From assembly GCF_002155145.1 (NCBI RefSeq), contig NZ_CP021323.1:2170001-2234000 (forward strand): DNA of 64,000 nt, in the 5' to 3' direction. The stretch is from Kushneria konosiri. GTDB lineage: Bacteria; Pseudomonadota; Gammaproteobacteria; Pseudomonadales; Halomonadaceae. The position numbers and the translations under genes are program-made. Under the pieces are notes generated by a model. That model did no database searches. It was not told the DNA's origin and was given only the letters and a program-made list of their open reading frames with translations. This document shows, piece after piece, positions 46,484-56,997 of the stretch. Positions within the stretch are counted from its first letter, which is position 1. Each line of letters opens with the position of its first letter.

Positions 46484-47877
46484 TGGCGGTCACGCAAAAA
46501 AAAGACAAAGGGATCAGGGGGTTCATGATGAAAAAGGGGTGGGCCGGGTATTTGGTGCTCTCACTTGCAGGGGGCGCGCAGGCGCAGTCGCTCGATGATG
46601 CCGTGACGCAGGCCATCATGGAAAACCCCATAACGCGCACGGAAGTTGCCCGCTATGAGCAGTTCAGAGACGATGCTCGCGCGCAGCGGGGCGCGTGGCT
46701 GCCATCGGTGGATCTGGAAGCGCGTGCCGGGCGTGGCAGCAACGAAAGTGAAGTCAATGGTCTCGACCGCTCGAGCGATCCGCACAGCTATCGCCGTGGT
46801 TCCATCACGCTGTCACAGCTGATCTGGGACAATAACCGTACCCTTGAGCGTGTGCGTAATGCCGACAGTCAGGTTGATTATCAGCGCTGGGAGGTGGCGG
46901 CGGCGGCCAATCGGGTAGGGCTTGCCACCGTCGAGACCTATCTGGATGTGCTGCAGACTCAGCGACTGATTGAGCTGGCCGAGCGTAACGTCGATACCCA
47001 TCAGCGCATTGCCGCCGATATCCGTCGCCGTAGCGAGCTGGGCGCCGGTACTGCCACCGACGCCAGCCAGGTGGATGGTCGTCTGGCGCGGGCCCAGTCC
47101 AGTCTGATTGCCGCCTACAACAATCGCGAAGATGCCATCTCTTCCTTCGTGCGTCTGGTGGGAGAGCCTCCCCGGGATCTGGCGTTGCCGGAGGCGGTCG
47201 ACCTTGCCCCCGTGCCCGATGGTCTTGACCAGGCGCTGGCCATGGCCAACGAGCAGAACCCGATTCTGATGGCCGCCCGTCATTCCGTGACGGCAGCCGG
47301 TCATGAGGTGGGGGCCGAGCGGGCAGACTTTTTGCCTGAGCTGCGCTTTCAGGCCAGTCGACTGGCCAGTCGGGATTACGATTTTGAAGGCAGTGACTCC
47401 GATGACTGGAACGCCGGTCTGGTGATGTCGTGGAATCTGTATCGCGGAGGCATCGATTCGGCGGAACTGCGCGCGCGTCAGCACTCGCTGGAGGCGGTGC
47501 AGTACGACAGTGACCGCGCACTGCGAGAAGTCCGTGACGAGCTGCGCCTGGCCTGGAATGCCCGCGATTATGTGACCAGCCAGTTGCCCTATCTGGCCCG
47601 GCACATGAGTGCCAGTGAGCAGACCCGGGTCAATTATCGCAAGCAGTTTGATATTGGCCGGCGCACCCTGCTGGATGTGCTGGACAGTGAAACCGAGCTT
47701 TATAGTGCCCAGCAGGATCAGCTACAGGCGCGTTTTGCCCTGATTCGCGCGCAATATCGGTTACTGGCCGTGACCGGTAACCTGCTGGATACCCTTCAGA
47801 TTCGCATTGATCTGGACGATGTTGATGGAGATGAGTTGCTCGAGGTGAGCGCTGCCGGACAGGGAGTCGGTTCATGA
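46483..47877 (+). CDS. lapE: TolC-family outer-membrane channel LapE
   Basis: Outer-membrane pore through which the adhesin passes and in which it is retained. The 464-residue product has a signal peptide, most obvious if translation starts at Met15/16 (MMKKGWAGYLVLSLAGGAQA, cleaved before QSLDDAV), with the GGGG-rich site just upstream at about 46516-46521. The listed ATG overlaps the lapC stop. The body shows the TolC duplicated helical repeat (QRGAWLPSVDLEARAGRG and later ERADFLPELRFQASRLASRD) and the motif NYRKQFDIGRRTLLDVLDSE. It overlaps lapD by four bases (ATGA). Confidence 0.93.
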   Translation: MAVTQKKDKGIRGFMMKKGWAGYLVLSLAGGAQAQSLDDAVTQAIMENPITRTEVARYEQFRDDARAQRGAWLPSVDLEARAGRGSNESEVNGLDRSSDPHSYRRGSITLSQLIWDNNRTLERVRNADSQVDYQRWEVAAAANRVGLATVETYLDVLQTQRLIELAERNVDTHQRIAADIRRRSELGAGTATDASQVDGRLARAQSSLIAAYNNREDAISSFVRLVGEPPRDLALPEAVDLAPVPDGLDQALAMANEQNPILMAARHSVTAAGHEVGAERADFLPELRFQASRLASRDYDFEGSDSDDWNAGLVMSWNLYRGGIDSAELRARQHSLEAVQYDSDRALREVRDELRLAWNARDYVTSQLPYLARHMSASEQTRVNYRKQFDIGRRTLLDVLDSETELYSAQQDQLQARFALIRAQYRLLAVTGNLLDTLQIRIDLDDVDGDELLEVSAAGQGVGS

Positions 47878-49799
47878 GCCTCTTTCGTCGCCTCGTGCTG
47901 GGCGTGGCCGGGCTACTGCTGGTCTTTTCGCTGGGCGTGTTCGTCATTGACGTGCACCAGACACGCCAGTCGCTGGTGGAAAGCCAGCGCATGGAGGTTT
48001 CCAATCTTGCCCAGGGACTGAGTCTGACGCTGGCGCGCTTTGTCGCGGACGAGGATTGGACCAGTGCGCGCACACTGCTGCAGGCGACCGCCGACGGTGG
48101 CTTCATCAATGCGCTCAGGCTTGAGGCGCCGACACTTGCCTCGCCCATGGTCATTGAAAGCGAAACCAGTACCCGGGCCCCCGGTTGGTTTCAGTGGTTG
48201 ATTGCGCTGCCACAGCTCAGTGCCCAGCGAGACATTCCCGGCGGCTGGGTGGCGCTGGGCACCGTGTCACTTGAGGCCGACAATACGGAAACCTATGACC
48301 AGCTCTGGTCACTGGGTACACGACTGCTGCTCTGGCTGGTCGTCGGCATGCTCTTGGCGCTGGGACTGTGCGCGCTGGGCTTTCGTCATCTGCTGACGCC
48401 TCTTCACCGTCTCTCCAGCTATATCGAAACCCTGCAGATCGAAGGGTATGCAGGCCCCATCGAGTCCACTCGCATTAGTGAGCTCAAGGGCATCACCGAG
48501 GCCGTCAATCAGCTCAGTGCACGACTCAGTGACCAGTTCGTGGCACAGACTGCTCAGGTGATTCGTCTGCAGCGCATGGCCGAGCAGGATGCGGTCTCAA
48601 AGCTGGGCAATCGCGCCTATCTGACCCGTATTCTGGATGAATGGCTGGCGGCGCCCGAAAGCGGAGCCCTCATGATCCTGCGGATTGATCACCTCAGTGA
48701 AATCTATCGCCGTAATGGATTTGAGCAGCGCGATAACGCGATCCGTGCCATCGGCGATTACCTTTCGAGCATCAACGTGCAGGGCGCTCCCATTCAGGCC
48801 GCCAGGCTCTCGGCTGAAGAATTTGCCGTGATCGTACCGGATGACAGCGATGACGGGCGCGAAGAGCTCTTGCTCACGCTGCTGAATCGAATCGACGATA
48901 TCGTGGACATCAACCCGCTGGATGAATCGCGCATACATCATGCCCGCGCCGGGGTCGTATTGCGTGAGCCGGGATTGCAACGCGCCACCATGCTGTCCAA
49001 GGCAGACAGCGCACTGCGCGAGGCCATTGAAACCGATCAGCGCTGGTACACCGCACCCCGGGAAGCGCCCCACAACGAGCGCAGCCGCGGTGAATGGCGC
49101 ATGGTGATCGACCGTGCGCTGGCCGCCAACGCTGCCAATTTCGTCGCGCAGCCTGTACTGCTCAACGATGGTGAGGAGCTGCATCGAGAGCTTTTCATGC
49201 GTCTCCGAGAGGGCGATGAGGTGCATCTGGCCTCGACCTTTCTTCCCATTGCACGTCATTTCGGTATCGGCGCGCAGATGGACCGTTATGTGCTGGACTG
49301 GCTAAGCCAGCATGGTCATGACCTCGATAGCCGCCTGGCGGTCAATCTGACTCAGGATCTGGTGGGAAGTGATTCTGAGGTCGACGGTCTGATCGAGTGG
49401 CTGAAAATGTACCCCACGCTGGCTCGCCGTCTTGATATCGAAGTGACGGAAGAGTGCGTGTTGCGCCACACCGACAACGTACAGCGGCTGTTTCGCGTGG
49501 CGTGGCATCTCGGCGGGCGCGGCGGCATTGATCGGTTTGCCCGTGACCTGAACTCCCTGCCGATTCTTGCCAGACTGCGGCCGGACTACGTCAAGATCGA
49601 TCAGACCTTCTTTGTACGTGACGATGTTGACAACGAGTTTCTGCACAGCCTGTGTATGGCAGCCCACCAGATCGAAGCGCTGGTGATCGTGACGCGGGTT
49701 GAATCCGAGGCACAGCGTGCCAGGGTTACCGAGATCGGTGCCGATGGCTATCAGGGGTATCTGGCACCGGCCGTGCCATTGAATCCAGGGGTTCATTGA
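47874..49799 (+). CDS. lapD: c-di-GMP receptor LapD
   Basis: Inner-membrane receptor that sequesters LapG when cytoplasmic c-di-GMP is high. The 641-residue protein matches P. fluorescens LapD (648) in length and layout: transmembrane helix 1 (residues 5-26), periplasmic LapD/MoxY-type domain (about 27-140), helix 2 (about 146-168), HAMP linker, then degenerate GGDEF (the signature reads AEEFA) and degenerate EAL (QPVLLNDGEELHRELFMRL) domains. Degeneration of both catalytic motifs fits a receptor rather than an enzyme. It overlaps lapE by four bases, so output pore and release switch are translationally coupled. Confidence 0.92.
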   Translation: MSLFRRLVLGVAGLLLVFSLGVFVIDVHQTRQSLVESQRMEVSNLAQGLSLTLARFVADEDWTSARTLLQATADGGFINALRLEAPTLASPMVIESETSTRAPGWFQWLIALPQLSAQRDIPGGWVALGTVSLEADNTETYDQLWSLGTRLLLWLVVGMLLALGLCALGFRHLLTPLHRLSSYIETLQIEGYAGPIESTRISELKGITEAVNQLSARLSDQFVAQTAQVIRLQRMAEQDAVSKLGNRAYLTRILDEWLAAPESGALMILRIDHLSEIYRRNGFEQRDNAIRAIGDYLSSINVQGAPIQAARLSAEEFAVIVPDDSDDGREELLLTLLNRIDDIVDINPLDESRIHHARAGVVLREPGLQRATMLSKADSALREAIETDQRWYTAPREAPHNERSRGEWRMVIDRALAANAANFVAQPVLLNDGEELHRELFMRLREGDEVHLASTFLPIARHFGIGAQMDRYVLDWLSQHGHDLDSRLAVNLTQDLVGSDSEVDGLIEWLKMYPTLARRLDIEVTEECVLRHTDNVQRLFRVAWHLGGRGGIDRFARDLNSLPILARLRPDYVKIDQTFFVRDDVDNEFLHSLCMAAHQIEALVIVTRVESEAQRARVTEIGADGYQGYLAPAVPLNPGVH

Positions 49800-49850
49800 T
49801 TTACGCATCGGCCGATAGACAAACATGACCTGAACCGGGAATGTCTGCTG

Positions 49851-50510
49851 ATGTGTCGATGGGGCCGATGGGGATTGACAGCGCTGCTGGGGATCACCAT
49901 TCCGGTGATGGCCGGAATGCTGTCGAGTGCCTCAACGCCGGTGCCTGCCGCCATCACTGCCCACTATGGCAGCCCGGGACTTGAACGAGTGCAGCAATGG
50001 CGATCGCTGGTGGCCCGACTCCAGGGGCAGCCGGTCCCCGTGCAACTGGCCGGGGTCAACGACTTTTTCAATCGACTGGATTTTGTGGACGATATCGACG
50101 TCTGGCGCCAGGAGGACTATTGGGCCACGCCCATCGAGTTTCTCGGCATCGGGCGCGGTGACTGCGAAGAGTTCGCCCTGGCCAAATACCTGACCCTGCG
50201 CGAACTCGGAGTGCCTGATGCGCAGCTGCGCCTTCACTACGTCAAGTATGTGCCCTATAACCAGTTTCACATGGTGCTTTCCTGGGCGGCTGCGCCACAG
50301 CAGATGCCGGTGATTCTGGATAACATCGATAAAACCATTGAAGCGGCCACTTCTCGCCGTGATCTGATCCCCATCTATAGTTTCAACGGCAGCAACCTCT
50401 GGACCAGTACCGCGGGCGGTCAGGAGGCGTCTGTCGGTGACTCCGGTCGCCTGAGCCGCTGGGAAGACTGGCAGGTACGTGTGCGAGGCGGTGTCATGCA
50501 CACACCCTGA
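49851..50510 (+). CDS. lapG: Periplasmic cysteine protease LapG
   Basis: Transglutaminase-like cysteine protease that cuts the N-terminal module of the adhesin. The 219-residue protein has a signal or anchor segment (about residues 8-27) and a complete catalytic triad: Cys105 in GRGDCEEFAL, His140 in NQFHMVLSW and Asp157 in VILDNID, with spacing close to that of P. fluorescens LapG. In that system activity depends on Ca2+ and is blocked by LapD. It starts 51 bases after lapD, and no strong ribosome binding site is visible. Its predicted target is PAAG at residues 101-104 of the adhesin. Confidence 0.93.
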   Translation: MCRWGRWGLTALLGITIPVMAGMLSSASTPVPAAITAHYGSPGLERVQQWRSLVARLQGQPVPVQLAGVNDFFNRLDFVDDIDVWRQEDYWATPIEFLGIGRGDCEEFALAKYLTLRELGVPDAQLRLHYVKYVPYNQFHMVLSWAAAPQQMPVILDNIDKTIEAATSRRDLIPIYSFNGSNLWTSTAGGQEASVGDSGRLSRWEDWQVRVRGGVMHTP

Positions 50511-50592
50511 CCCTACTACCAATGTGGCGGTGCTTTTCCCGCTGGATCACGTCTGCCCCCTGCCTTTTGAGGGTCTCCTCTGCGTATACTGA

Positions 50593-51860
<1,268 letters not shown>

Positions 51861-51873
51861 CGGGGGCTTTGTC

Positions 51874-52920
51874 ATGTCACTGATTGTACGCAGTGCCACC
51901 CCCGCCGATCTCGACGCCATCATGGCCATGGCCATGATGGCGCGTCCGGCCCTGACCAATCTGCCTGCCGATCGTGAGCGTCTGAAGGCGCGTCTGGCCC
52001 TGAGTCAGGCGGCGCTGTCGACGGGTATTGATCGCCCGGGGGATGAGCAGTACATGCTGGTGGCGGAGACCGATTCGGGGGAGGTCATCGCCACGGCCAC
52101 CATCAAGGCGCTGGCCGGGGGGCGGGAGGCCTATTACACCTATCGTCAGGAAACGCTGATTCACGCCTCGCAGCAGCTCGACGTGCGCCGCGAAGTCAAT
52201 ATCCTTTCCATTTCGCATGAGATGTCTCACGCCACGCTTTTGTGCGCGCTGGCCACCACCGATCACGATCAGGCGGCCAGCGCCAGGCATCTGCTGCGCG
52301 CTGCTCGACTGGCATTGATTGTCCGGTCTCCTGAACGCTTTGCTCCGACGCTTTTTGTGGCCCTTTCCGGCTATCGTGAGGCCGGGCGAACCCCGTTCTG
52401 GGATGGTGTCGGGCGTCATTTCTTCTCGCGGGATTTCGACGAGATTCATCGAGCGGCCAGCCTGGGGTCGAGAAGTTTTATCGGTGAAGTCATGCCGCCA
52501 TTTCCGCTTTATTTACCCCTGCTGGATGACCAGGCCCGCGAGGCCATCGGACGTGCCGGCGACAATCATCTCGAGGCAGTGAGGGCCTGGCAGCGGGAGG
52601 GATTTCGCCTGTCGCGCCACGTTGATCTGCTTGATGGCGGCCCGCTGCTGGAAGCCTCGCGCGACCATCTACCACACGGTCAGTGGCTGCCCGCACAGAT
52701 CGCCGAGACGATGCCAGAAAATGCCTGTCCGGGGACCATGCTGATCACCCCGCAACGGCTGGGCGATTTCAGAACCTGTGTGGTGACAGCCGCCATCAAC
52801 GAGCATGGGCAGTGCGTCATGGATGCCAACAGCGCACGTCGTCTTTCAGTCGAGGCCGACGAGCCGGTGCTGGTGATTCCCTTTGGTCAAACAAGTGATT
52901 CGGAGGGACGTCCATGCTGA
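51874..52920 (+). CDS. aruF: Arginine/ornithine N-succinyltransferase alpha subunit
   Basis: One of two related subunits that transfer succinyl from succinyl-CoA to arginine, the entry step of the pathway. The 348-residue product has the AstA-family GNAT-like layout: SLIVRSATPADLDAIMAM at the start, EVNILSISHEMSHATLLCAL in the middle, RSFIGEVMPPFPLYLPLL, and a C-terminal domain ending EADEPVLVIPFG. The presence of two adjacent homologues matches AruF/AruG of Pseudomonas rather than single AstA of E. coli. It begins 13 bases after astC and overlaps aruG by seven. Confidence 0.9.
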   Translation: MSLIVRSATPADLDAIMAMAMMARPALTNLPADRERLKARLALSQAALSTGIDRPGDEQYMLVAETDSGEVIATATIKALAGGREAYYTYRQETLIHASQQLDVRREVNILSISHEMSHATLLCALATTDHDQAASARHLLRAARLALIVRSPERFAPTLFVALSGYREAGRTPFWDGVGRHFFSRDFDEIHRAASLGSRSFIGEVMPPFPLYLPLLDDQAREAIGRAGDNHLEAVRAWQREGFRLSRHVDLLDGGPLLEASRDHLPHGQWLPAQIAETMPENACPGTMLITPQRLGDFRTCVVTAAINEHGQCVMDANSARRLSVEADEPVLVIPFGQTSDSEGRPC

Positions 52921-53975
52921 TTCGCCCCATCGAGGAAGGCGACATCGATGCCCTGCAGGCGATCGCCGTTGAAACCGGCCCCGGCTTTACCTCATTGCCG
53001 GACAGTCGCGACTTTCTGATCGACAAGATTGCCCACGCCCGCGAGAGCTTTCAGCGCACTCAGGAGGCAGGCGAGGGCATCAATGAGGCCGCGCTTTACT
53101 TTTTCGTGCTTGAGGATGATCGCCAACCGCTGGACAGCGCCGATCGTCTGGCCGGCTGCTGCGCGATCGAGGCACGCGTCGGGCTTGACGCGCCGTTTTA
53201 TCACTATCGCATCGGTCAGCTGGCGCACTCGTCCAGCCATCTCGAGCTGCATCGAACGCTGGATACGCTGTTTCTGTGCTCCGACCACACCGGTTCTGCC
53301 GAGGTGTGTTCGCTCTATCTGCGAAAGCGGTGGCGCGGTGAGGCGCAGCGACCGATGCGCAACGGCACGCTTTTGTCGCGGGCGCGATGGCTGTTCATGG
53401 CCGGCTTTCGTGAACGCTTCCCGGGCCGGGTGCTGGCTGAAATGCGTGGTCGCTTTGACGACGACGGTAAAAGTCCATTCTGGGAGGCACTGGGCCAGAA
53501 GTTTCTGCCCATTGAATTTCAGCGCGCCGATCATCTCACCGGCATGGGAGAGAAAGGCTTCATCGGCGAGATGATGCCGCGCCATCCGATCTGCACCTCC
53601 TTTCTGCCGCCGAGTGCCCGGGCCTGTATTGGCCAGGTACATACCCAGACCCGCCCGGCGCTGGCCATGCTCAATCGTGACGGCCTGCGCTTTGAGGGCT
53701 ACATCGACATCTTTGACGGCGGCCCGACCGTTGAAGCCTACATTGATGATGTGCGCTCGATCCGTGACAGCCTGACGGCCCGTGTCAGCATCGAGACGGC
53801 GCTGTCGACGGAGGAGCGACCGGGGTGGCTTGCAGCCACGACCGGGGCGGCTGCGGACTTTCGTGCCGGCTGGGTCGGGCGTGGCCCGCAGGAGGGTGTG
53901 ATTGCCCTGACGCCAGAAGAGGCGAAGCGTCTGAACGTTGAAGAGGGAGAGACGCTCAGGCTGCTGGCCACCTGA
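52914..53975 (+). CDS. aruG: Arginine N-succinyltransferase beta subunit
   Basis: Second AstA-family subunit, 353 residues. It begins LIRPIEEGDIDALQAIAVETGPGFTSLP and contains FLCSDHTGSAEVCSLYLRKR, GRFDDDGKSPFWEALGQKF and KGFIGEMMPRHPICTSFLP, motifs more canonical for AstA than those in aruF. Its ATG overlaps the end of aruF, and GGAGGG lies just upstream, so equal expression of both subunits is likely. The astD start is 25 bases beyond its stop. Confidence 0.93.
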   Translation: MLIRPIEEGDIDALQAIAVETGPGFTSLPDSRDFLIDKIAHARESFQRTQEAGEGINEAALYFFVLEDDRQPLDSADRLAGCCAIEARVGLDAPFYHYRIGQLAHSSSHLELHRTLDTLFLCSDHTGSAEVCSLYLRKRWRGEAQRPMRNGTLLSRARWLFMAGFRERFPGRVLAEMRGRFDDDGKSPFWEALGQKFLPIEFQRADHLTGMGEKGFIGEMMPRHPICTSFLPPSARACIGQVHTQTRPALAMLNRDGLRFEGYIDIFDGGPTVEAYIDDVRSIRDSLTARVSIETALSTEERPGWLAATTGAAADFRAGWVGRGPQEGVIALTPEEAKRLNVEEGETLRLLAT

Positions 53976-54000
53976 GCGCGCCATGTTCATGGAGGATGAG

Positions 54001-55524
54001 ATGAGTATCGAGATCACGCAGCAGCTGTTGGTGGACGGTCAATGGACCCCGGGCGAGGGCGAGGCGTTTGACAAGCATGACCCGGTCAGCGGTGAGCGAC
54101 TCTGGCAGGGGCGAGGTGCCAGCGCGGGGCAGGTGGCGCGCGCCATCGAGGCTGCGCGCCAGGCCTTTCCCGACTGGGCACGCCAGCCGCTTGAGGCGCG
54201 CATCACATTGCTGGAAGCCTTTCGCGAGCGTCTGGAGCATCACCGCAGCGCCCTGGCCGATACCATCGCCCGGGAGACCGGCAAGCCACGGTGGGAGGCC
54301 GGTACCGAAGTTCAGGCCATGATTGGCAAGATCGCGATCTCCATTGCTGCCTGGCATGAACGCACGCCCACGCGCGTACGTGAAAACGCGGGAGTACGCG
54401 CTGTAGTGCGCCATCGCCCCCACGGCGTCATGGCCGTATTTGGCCCCTACAACTTCCCCGGTCACCTGCCCAACGGCCATATCGTGCCGGCACTTCTGGC
54501 CGGCAATACGGTGGTCTTCAAACCGAGCGAGCTGACGCCGGCCACCGCTGATCTGGTGCTCTCCTGCTGGCAGGAGGCGGGACTGCCGCCCGGTGTGATC
54601 AATCTGGTGCAGGGCGGTGTCGAGACCGGTCAGGCGCTGGCCGGTCACGACGGTATCGACGGGCTGCTCTTTACCGGCAGTGAGGGAACCGGCAGACGTC
54701 TGCATGAAGGCATGGGAGGGCGGCTCGATACCCTGCTGGCGCTGGAGCTGGGCGGTAACAATCCGCTGCTGGTGCATGACGTGCCGGAGGACCTCGAGGC
54801 GACGGTATTGACCATCATTCAGTCGGCCTATCTCTCGGGTGGCCAGCGCTGTACCTGCGCGCGACGCCTGCTGGTGCCGGTCGGGGCCGAGGGTAACCGT
54901 TTGATCGAGGCCCTTCGCTCGAGCCTGGCCACTCTGGTGGTAGGGCCGCAGTTTGACGGGCTGGACGGTCACGGCGAGCAGGAGCCGTTTTATAGCGGTC
55001 TGGTATCGCCCAATGCCGCGCACCGAATGCTCGATGCCCAGCAGCAGCTCGAGGCGATGGGGGCACGAGTGCTATCACGCATGGCGCCGGTGAAAGAGGG
55101 TACCAGTCTGCTGTCTCCGGGGCTGATCGATGTGACCGGTATTGACGTGCCGGACGAGGAATATTTCGGACCGCTTTTGAAGGTATACCGTTATCAAGGC
55201 TGGGAGGAGGCCATCGAAGAGGCCAACAACACGCGCTTTGGCCTGGCTGCCGGACTCGTGGGCGGTACCGCAGCGATCTGGGAAGACTTCGTGCTTCGCA
55301 TTCGGGCCGGAGTGGTCAACTGGAACCGCCAGACCACCGGGGCGGCCAGTGATGCGCCCTTTGGCGGTGTGGGCGCCAGCGGCAATCATCGCCCCAGCGC
55401 CTGGTATGCGGCGGATTACTGCGCCTGGCCGGTCGCGTCCATGGAAAGCGATACGCTGGTGCTGCCGGATCAATTGCCACCCGGAATCACCCTGGCCCGT
55501 GTCGACGGCGAACAGGCAACATGA
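54001..55524 (+). CDS. astD: Succinylglutamate-semialdehyde dehydrogenase AstD
   Basis: NAD-dependent aldehyde dehydrogenase for step 4 of the pathway. ATG 54001 has GGAGG at 53992-53996 and gives 507 residues, slightly over the usual 485-490. Motifs: FGPYNFPGHLPNGHIVPALLA for the cofactor region, catalytic Glu in LALELGGNNP, catalytic Cys in GGQRCTCARRL, and GASGNHRPSAWYAADYCAWP near the end, which is diagnostic for AstD. The longer frame starting at 53938 overlaps aruG and was not used. Confidence 0.95.
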   Translation: MSIEITQQLLVDGQWTPGEGEAFDKHDPVSGERLWQGRGASAGQVARAIEAARQAFPDWARQPLEARITLLEAFRERLEHHRSALADTIARETGKPRWEAGTEVQAMIGKIAISIAAWHERTPTRVRENAGVRAVVRHRPHGVMAVFGPYNFPGHLPNGHIVPALLAGNTVVFKPSELTPATADLVLSCWQEAGLPPGVINLVQGGVETGQALAGHDGIDGLLFTGSEGTGRRLHEGMGGRLDTLLALELGGNNPLLVHDVPEDLEATVLTIIQSAYLSGGQRCTCARRLLVPVGAEGNRLIEALRSSLATLVVGPQFDGLDGHGEQEPFYSGLVSPNAAHRMLDAQQQLEAMGARVLSRMAPVKEGTSLLSPGLIDVTGIDVPDEEYFGPLLKVYRYQGWEEAIEEANNTRFGLAAGLVGGTAAIWEDFVLRIRAGVVNWNRQTTGAASDAPFGGVGASGNHRPSAWYAADYCAWPVASMESDTLVLPDQLPPGITLARVDGEQAT

Positions 55525-55536
55525 GGTAGAGGCGAC

Positions 55537-56904
55537 ATGGACAAGACGCTTGAGATCAACTTTGATGGTCTGGTCGGACCGACGCACAACTATGCAGGAC
55601 TGGCACAGGGTAATCTGGCCTCGAAACGCCATGCCGGGCTGATCTCCAATCCACGTGAGGCGGCACTGCAGGGGCTTGAAAAGATGAAGGCCTCCGCCGA
55701 TGCCGGCTTTCCTCAGGCCGTGCTGCCACCGCAGCAGCGTCCTGATATGGGATTGCTGCATCGTCTTGGCTATCGCGGCGCGCCAGAAGATGTGCTCCCC
55801 CGGGTAGGAAGCGAGGCGCCCGAGCTTTTATATGCCGCCTGCTCGGCGGCCGCCATGTGGACGGCCAACGCCGCCACCATCACGCCTTCGCGCGACACGC
55901 TGGATTCACGCGTACACATCACGCCCGCCAACATGCAGTCGGCGCTGCATCGCTCGATCGAGGCGTCGCAGACCGCGCGAACCCTTCAGGCGATCTTTCG
56001 TGACGAGCGACACTTTGCCCATCACTCCGCGCTGCCGTCCACCCCCTGGTTTTCCGACGAGGGTGCGGCCAACCATACGAGGCTGTGTGCCCATCATGGC
56101 GGGCCCGGGGTGCATCTGTTCGTGCATGGTGATCCGGCGCCGGATACCCTGGCAGCCCCGAAACATCATCGTCCGCGTCAGACCCTCAGAGCCTGCCGGG
56201 CACTGGCGCGCCAGCATGGCCTGAGCGATCAGCAGACCGTCTTCGCGCAGCAACATCCCGAGGCCATCGATGCCGGCGTTTTTCACAATGATGTGATCTG
56301 TGTCGGCAACGGGCCGGTACTGCTCTATCACGAACGTGCCTTTTTCGATGAGCGAGCGGTGCTGGAGGCACTGCGGGACCGTCTGGCCGCGCGCGCCGAG
56401 GGCCAGCCCCTGATTCCGGTTCGGGTGCCTGAAGAGGCCGTCACGCTCGAGGCGGCAGTGGCGAGCTATCTGTTCAACTCCCAGCTTCTGAGTCGGGAGG
56501 ACGGCAGCATGACCCTGGTCGTACCCGGGGAGTGTGAAAGCGATGAATCGGTCTGGATGACGATCCAGAACCTGCTGCTCGGCGGTAATAACCCGATCAG
56601 CGAGGTCGTGGTACGCGACGTCAAACAGAGCATGCGCAACGGCGGTGGCCCGGCCTGTCTGCGCCTGCGCGTGGTGCTCAATGAGGCCGAGCGTCAGGCC
56701 ATGAGCGGGCAGGTCATGCTCGACGATGCCCTTTATCAGGACCTCACGGCCTGGGTTGAGCGTCATTATCGGGATCGTCTGACACTCGAGGATCTCGCCG
56801 ACCCGCAACTGGCGCATGAGTCGCTGGCGGCGCTGGATGAATTGACCACTCTACTGAAACTGGGATCGATCTATCCCTTCCAGCTGGAGCCCGGGACAGG
56901 ATGA
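55537..56904 (+). CDS. astB: N-succinylarginine dihydrolase AstB
   Basis: Hydrolyses succinylarginine to succinylornithine, CO2 and ammonia, step 2. The 455-residue product begins EINFDGLVGPTHNYAGLAQGNLASKRHAG, shows HFAHHSALPSTPWFSDEGAANH, FHNDVICVGNGPVLLYHE and the catalytic-cysteine segment NGGGPACLRLRVVL. Length matches E. coli AstB (447). It begins 12 bases after astD and is the last recognisable ast gene here; astE does not follow. Confidence 0.96.
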   Translation: MDKTLEINFDGLVGPTHNYAGLAQGNLASKRHAGLISNPREAALQGLEKMKASADAGFPQAVLPPQQRPDMGLLHRLGYRGAPEDVLPRVGSEAPELLYAACSAAAMWTANAATITPSRDTLDSRVHITPANMQSALHRSIEASQTARTLQAIFRDERHFAHHSALPSTPWFSDEGAANHTRLCAHHGGPGVHLFVHGDPAPDTLAAPKHHRPRQTLRACRALARQHGLSDQQTVFAQQHPEAIDAGVFHNDVICVGNGPVLLYHERAFFDERAVLEALRDRLAARAEGQPLIPVRVPEEAVTLEAAVASYLFNSQLLSREDGSMTLVVPGECESDESVWMTIQNLLLGGNNPISEVVVRDVKQSMRNGGGPACLRLRVVLNEAERQAMSGQVMLDDALYQDLTAWVERHYRDRLTLEDLADPQLAHESLAALDELTTLLKLGSIYPFQLEPGTG

Positions 56905-56997
56905 AACGGTTTTTGTAAGACCATGGTGGTAGCGCGCTGACGTGCTCTGTCACTGACACTGCAGGGCAGTTCACTAACGCTTTAGGGAGGTCATAAC

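Noticed and set aside
47874-49799. Active diguanylate cyclase/phosphodiesterase
   Set aside because: Both the GGDEF and EAL signatures are degenerate and the layout matches LapD, a receptor.
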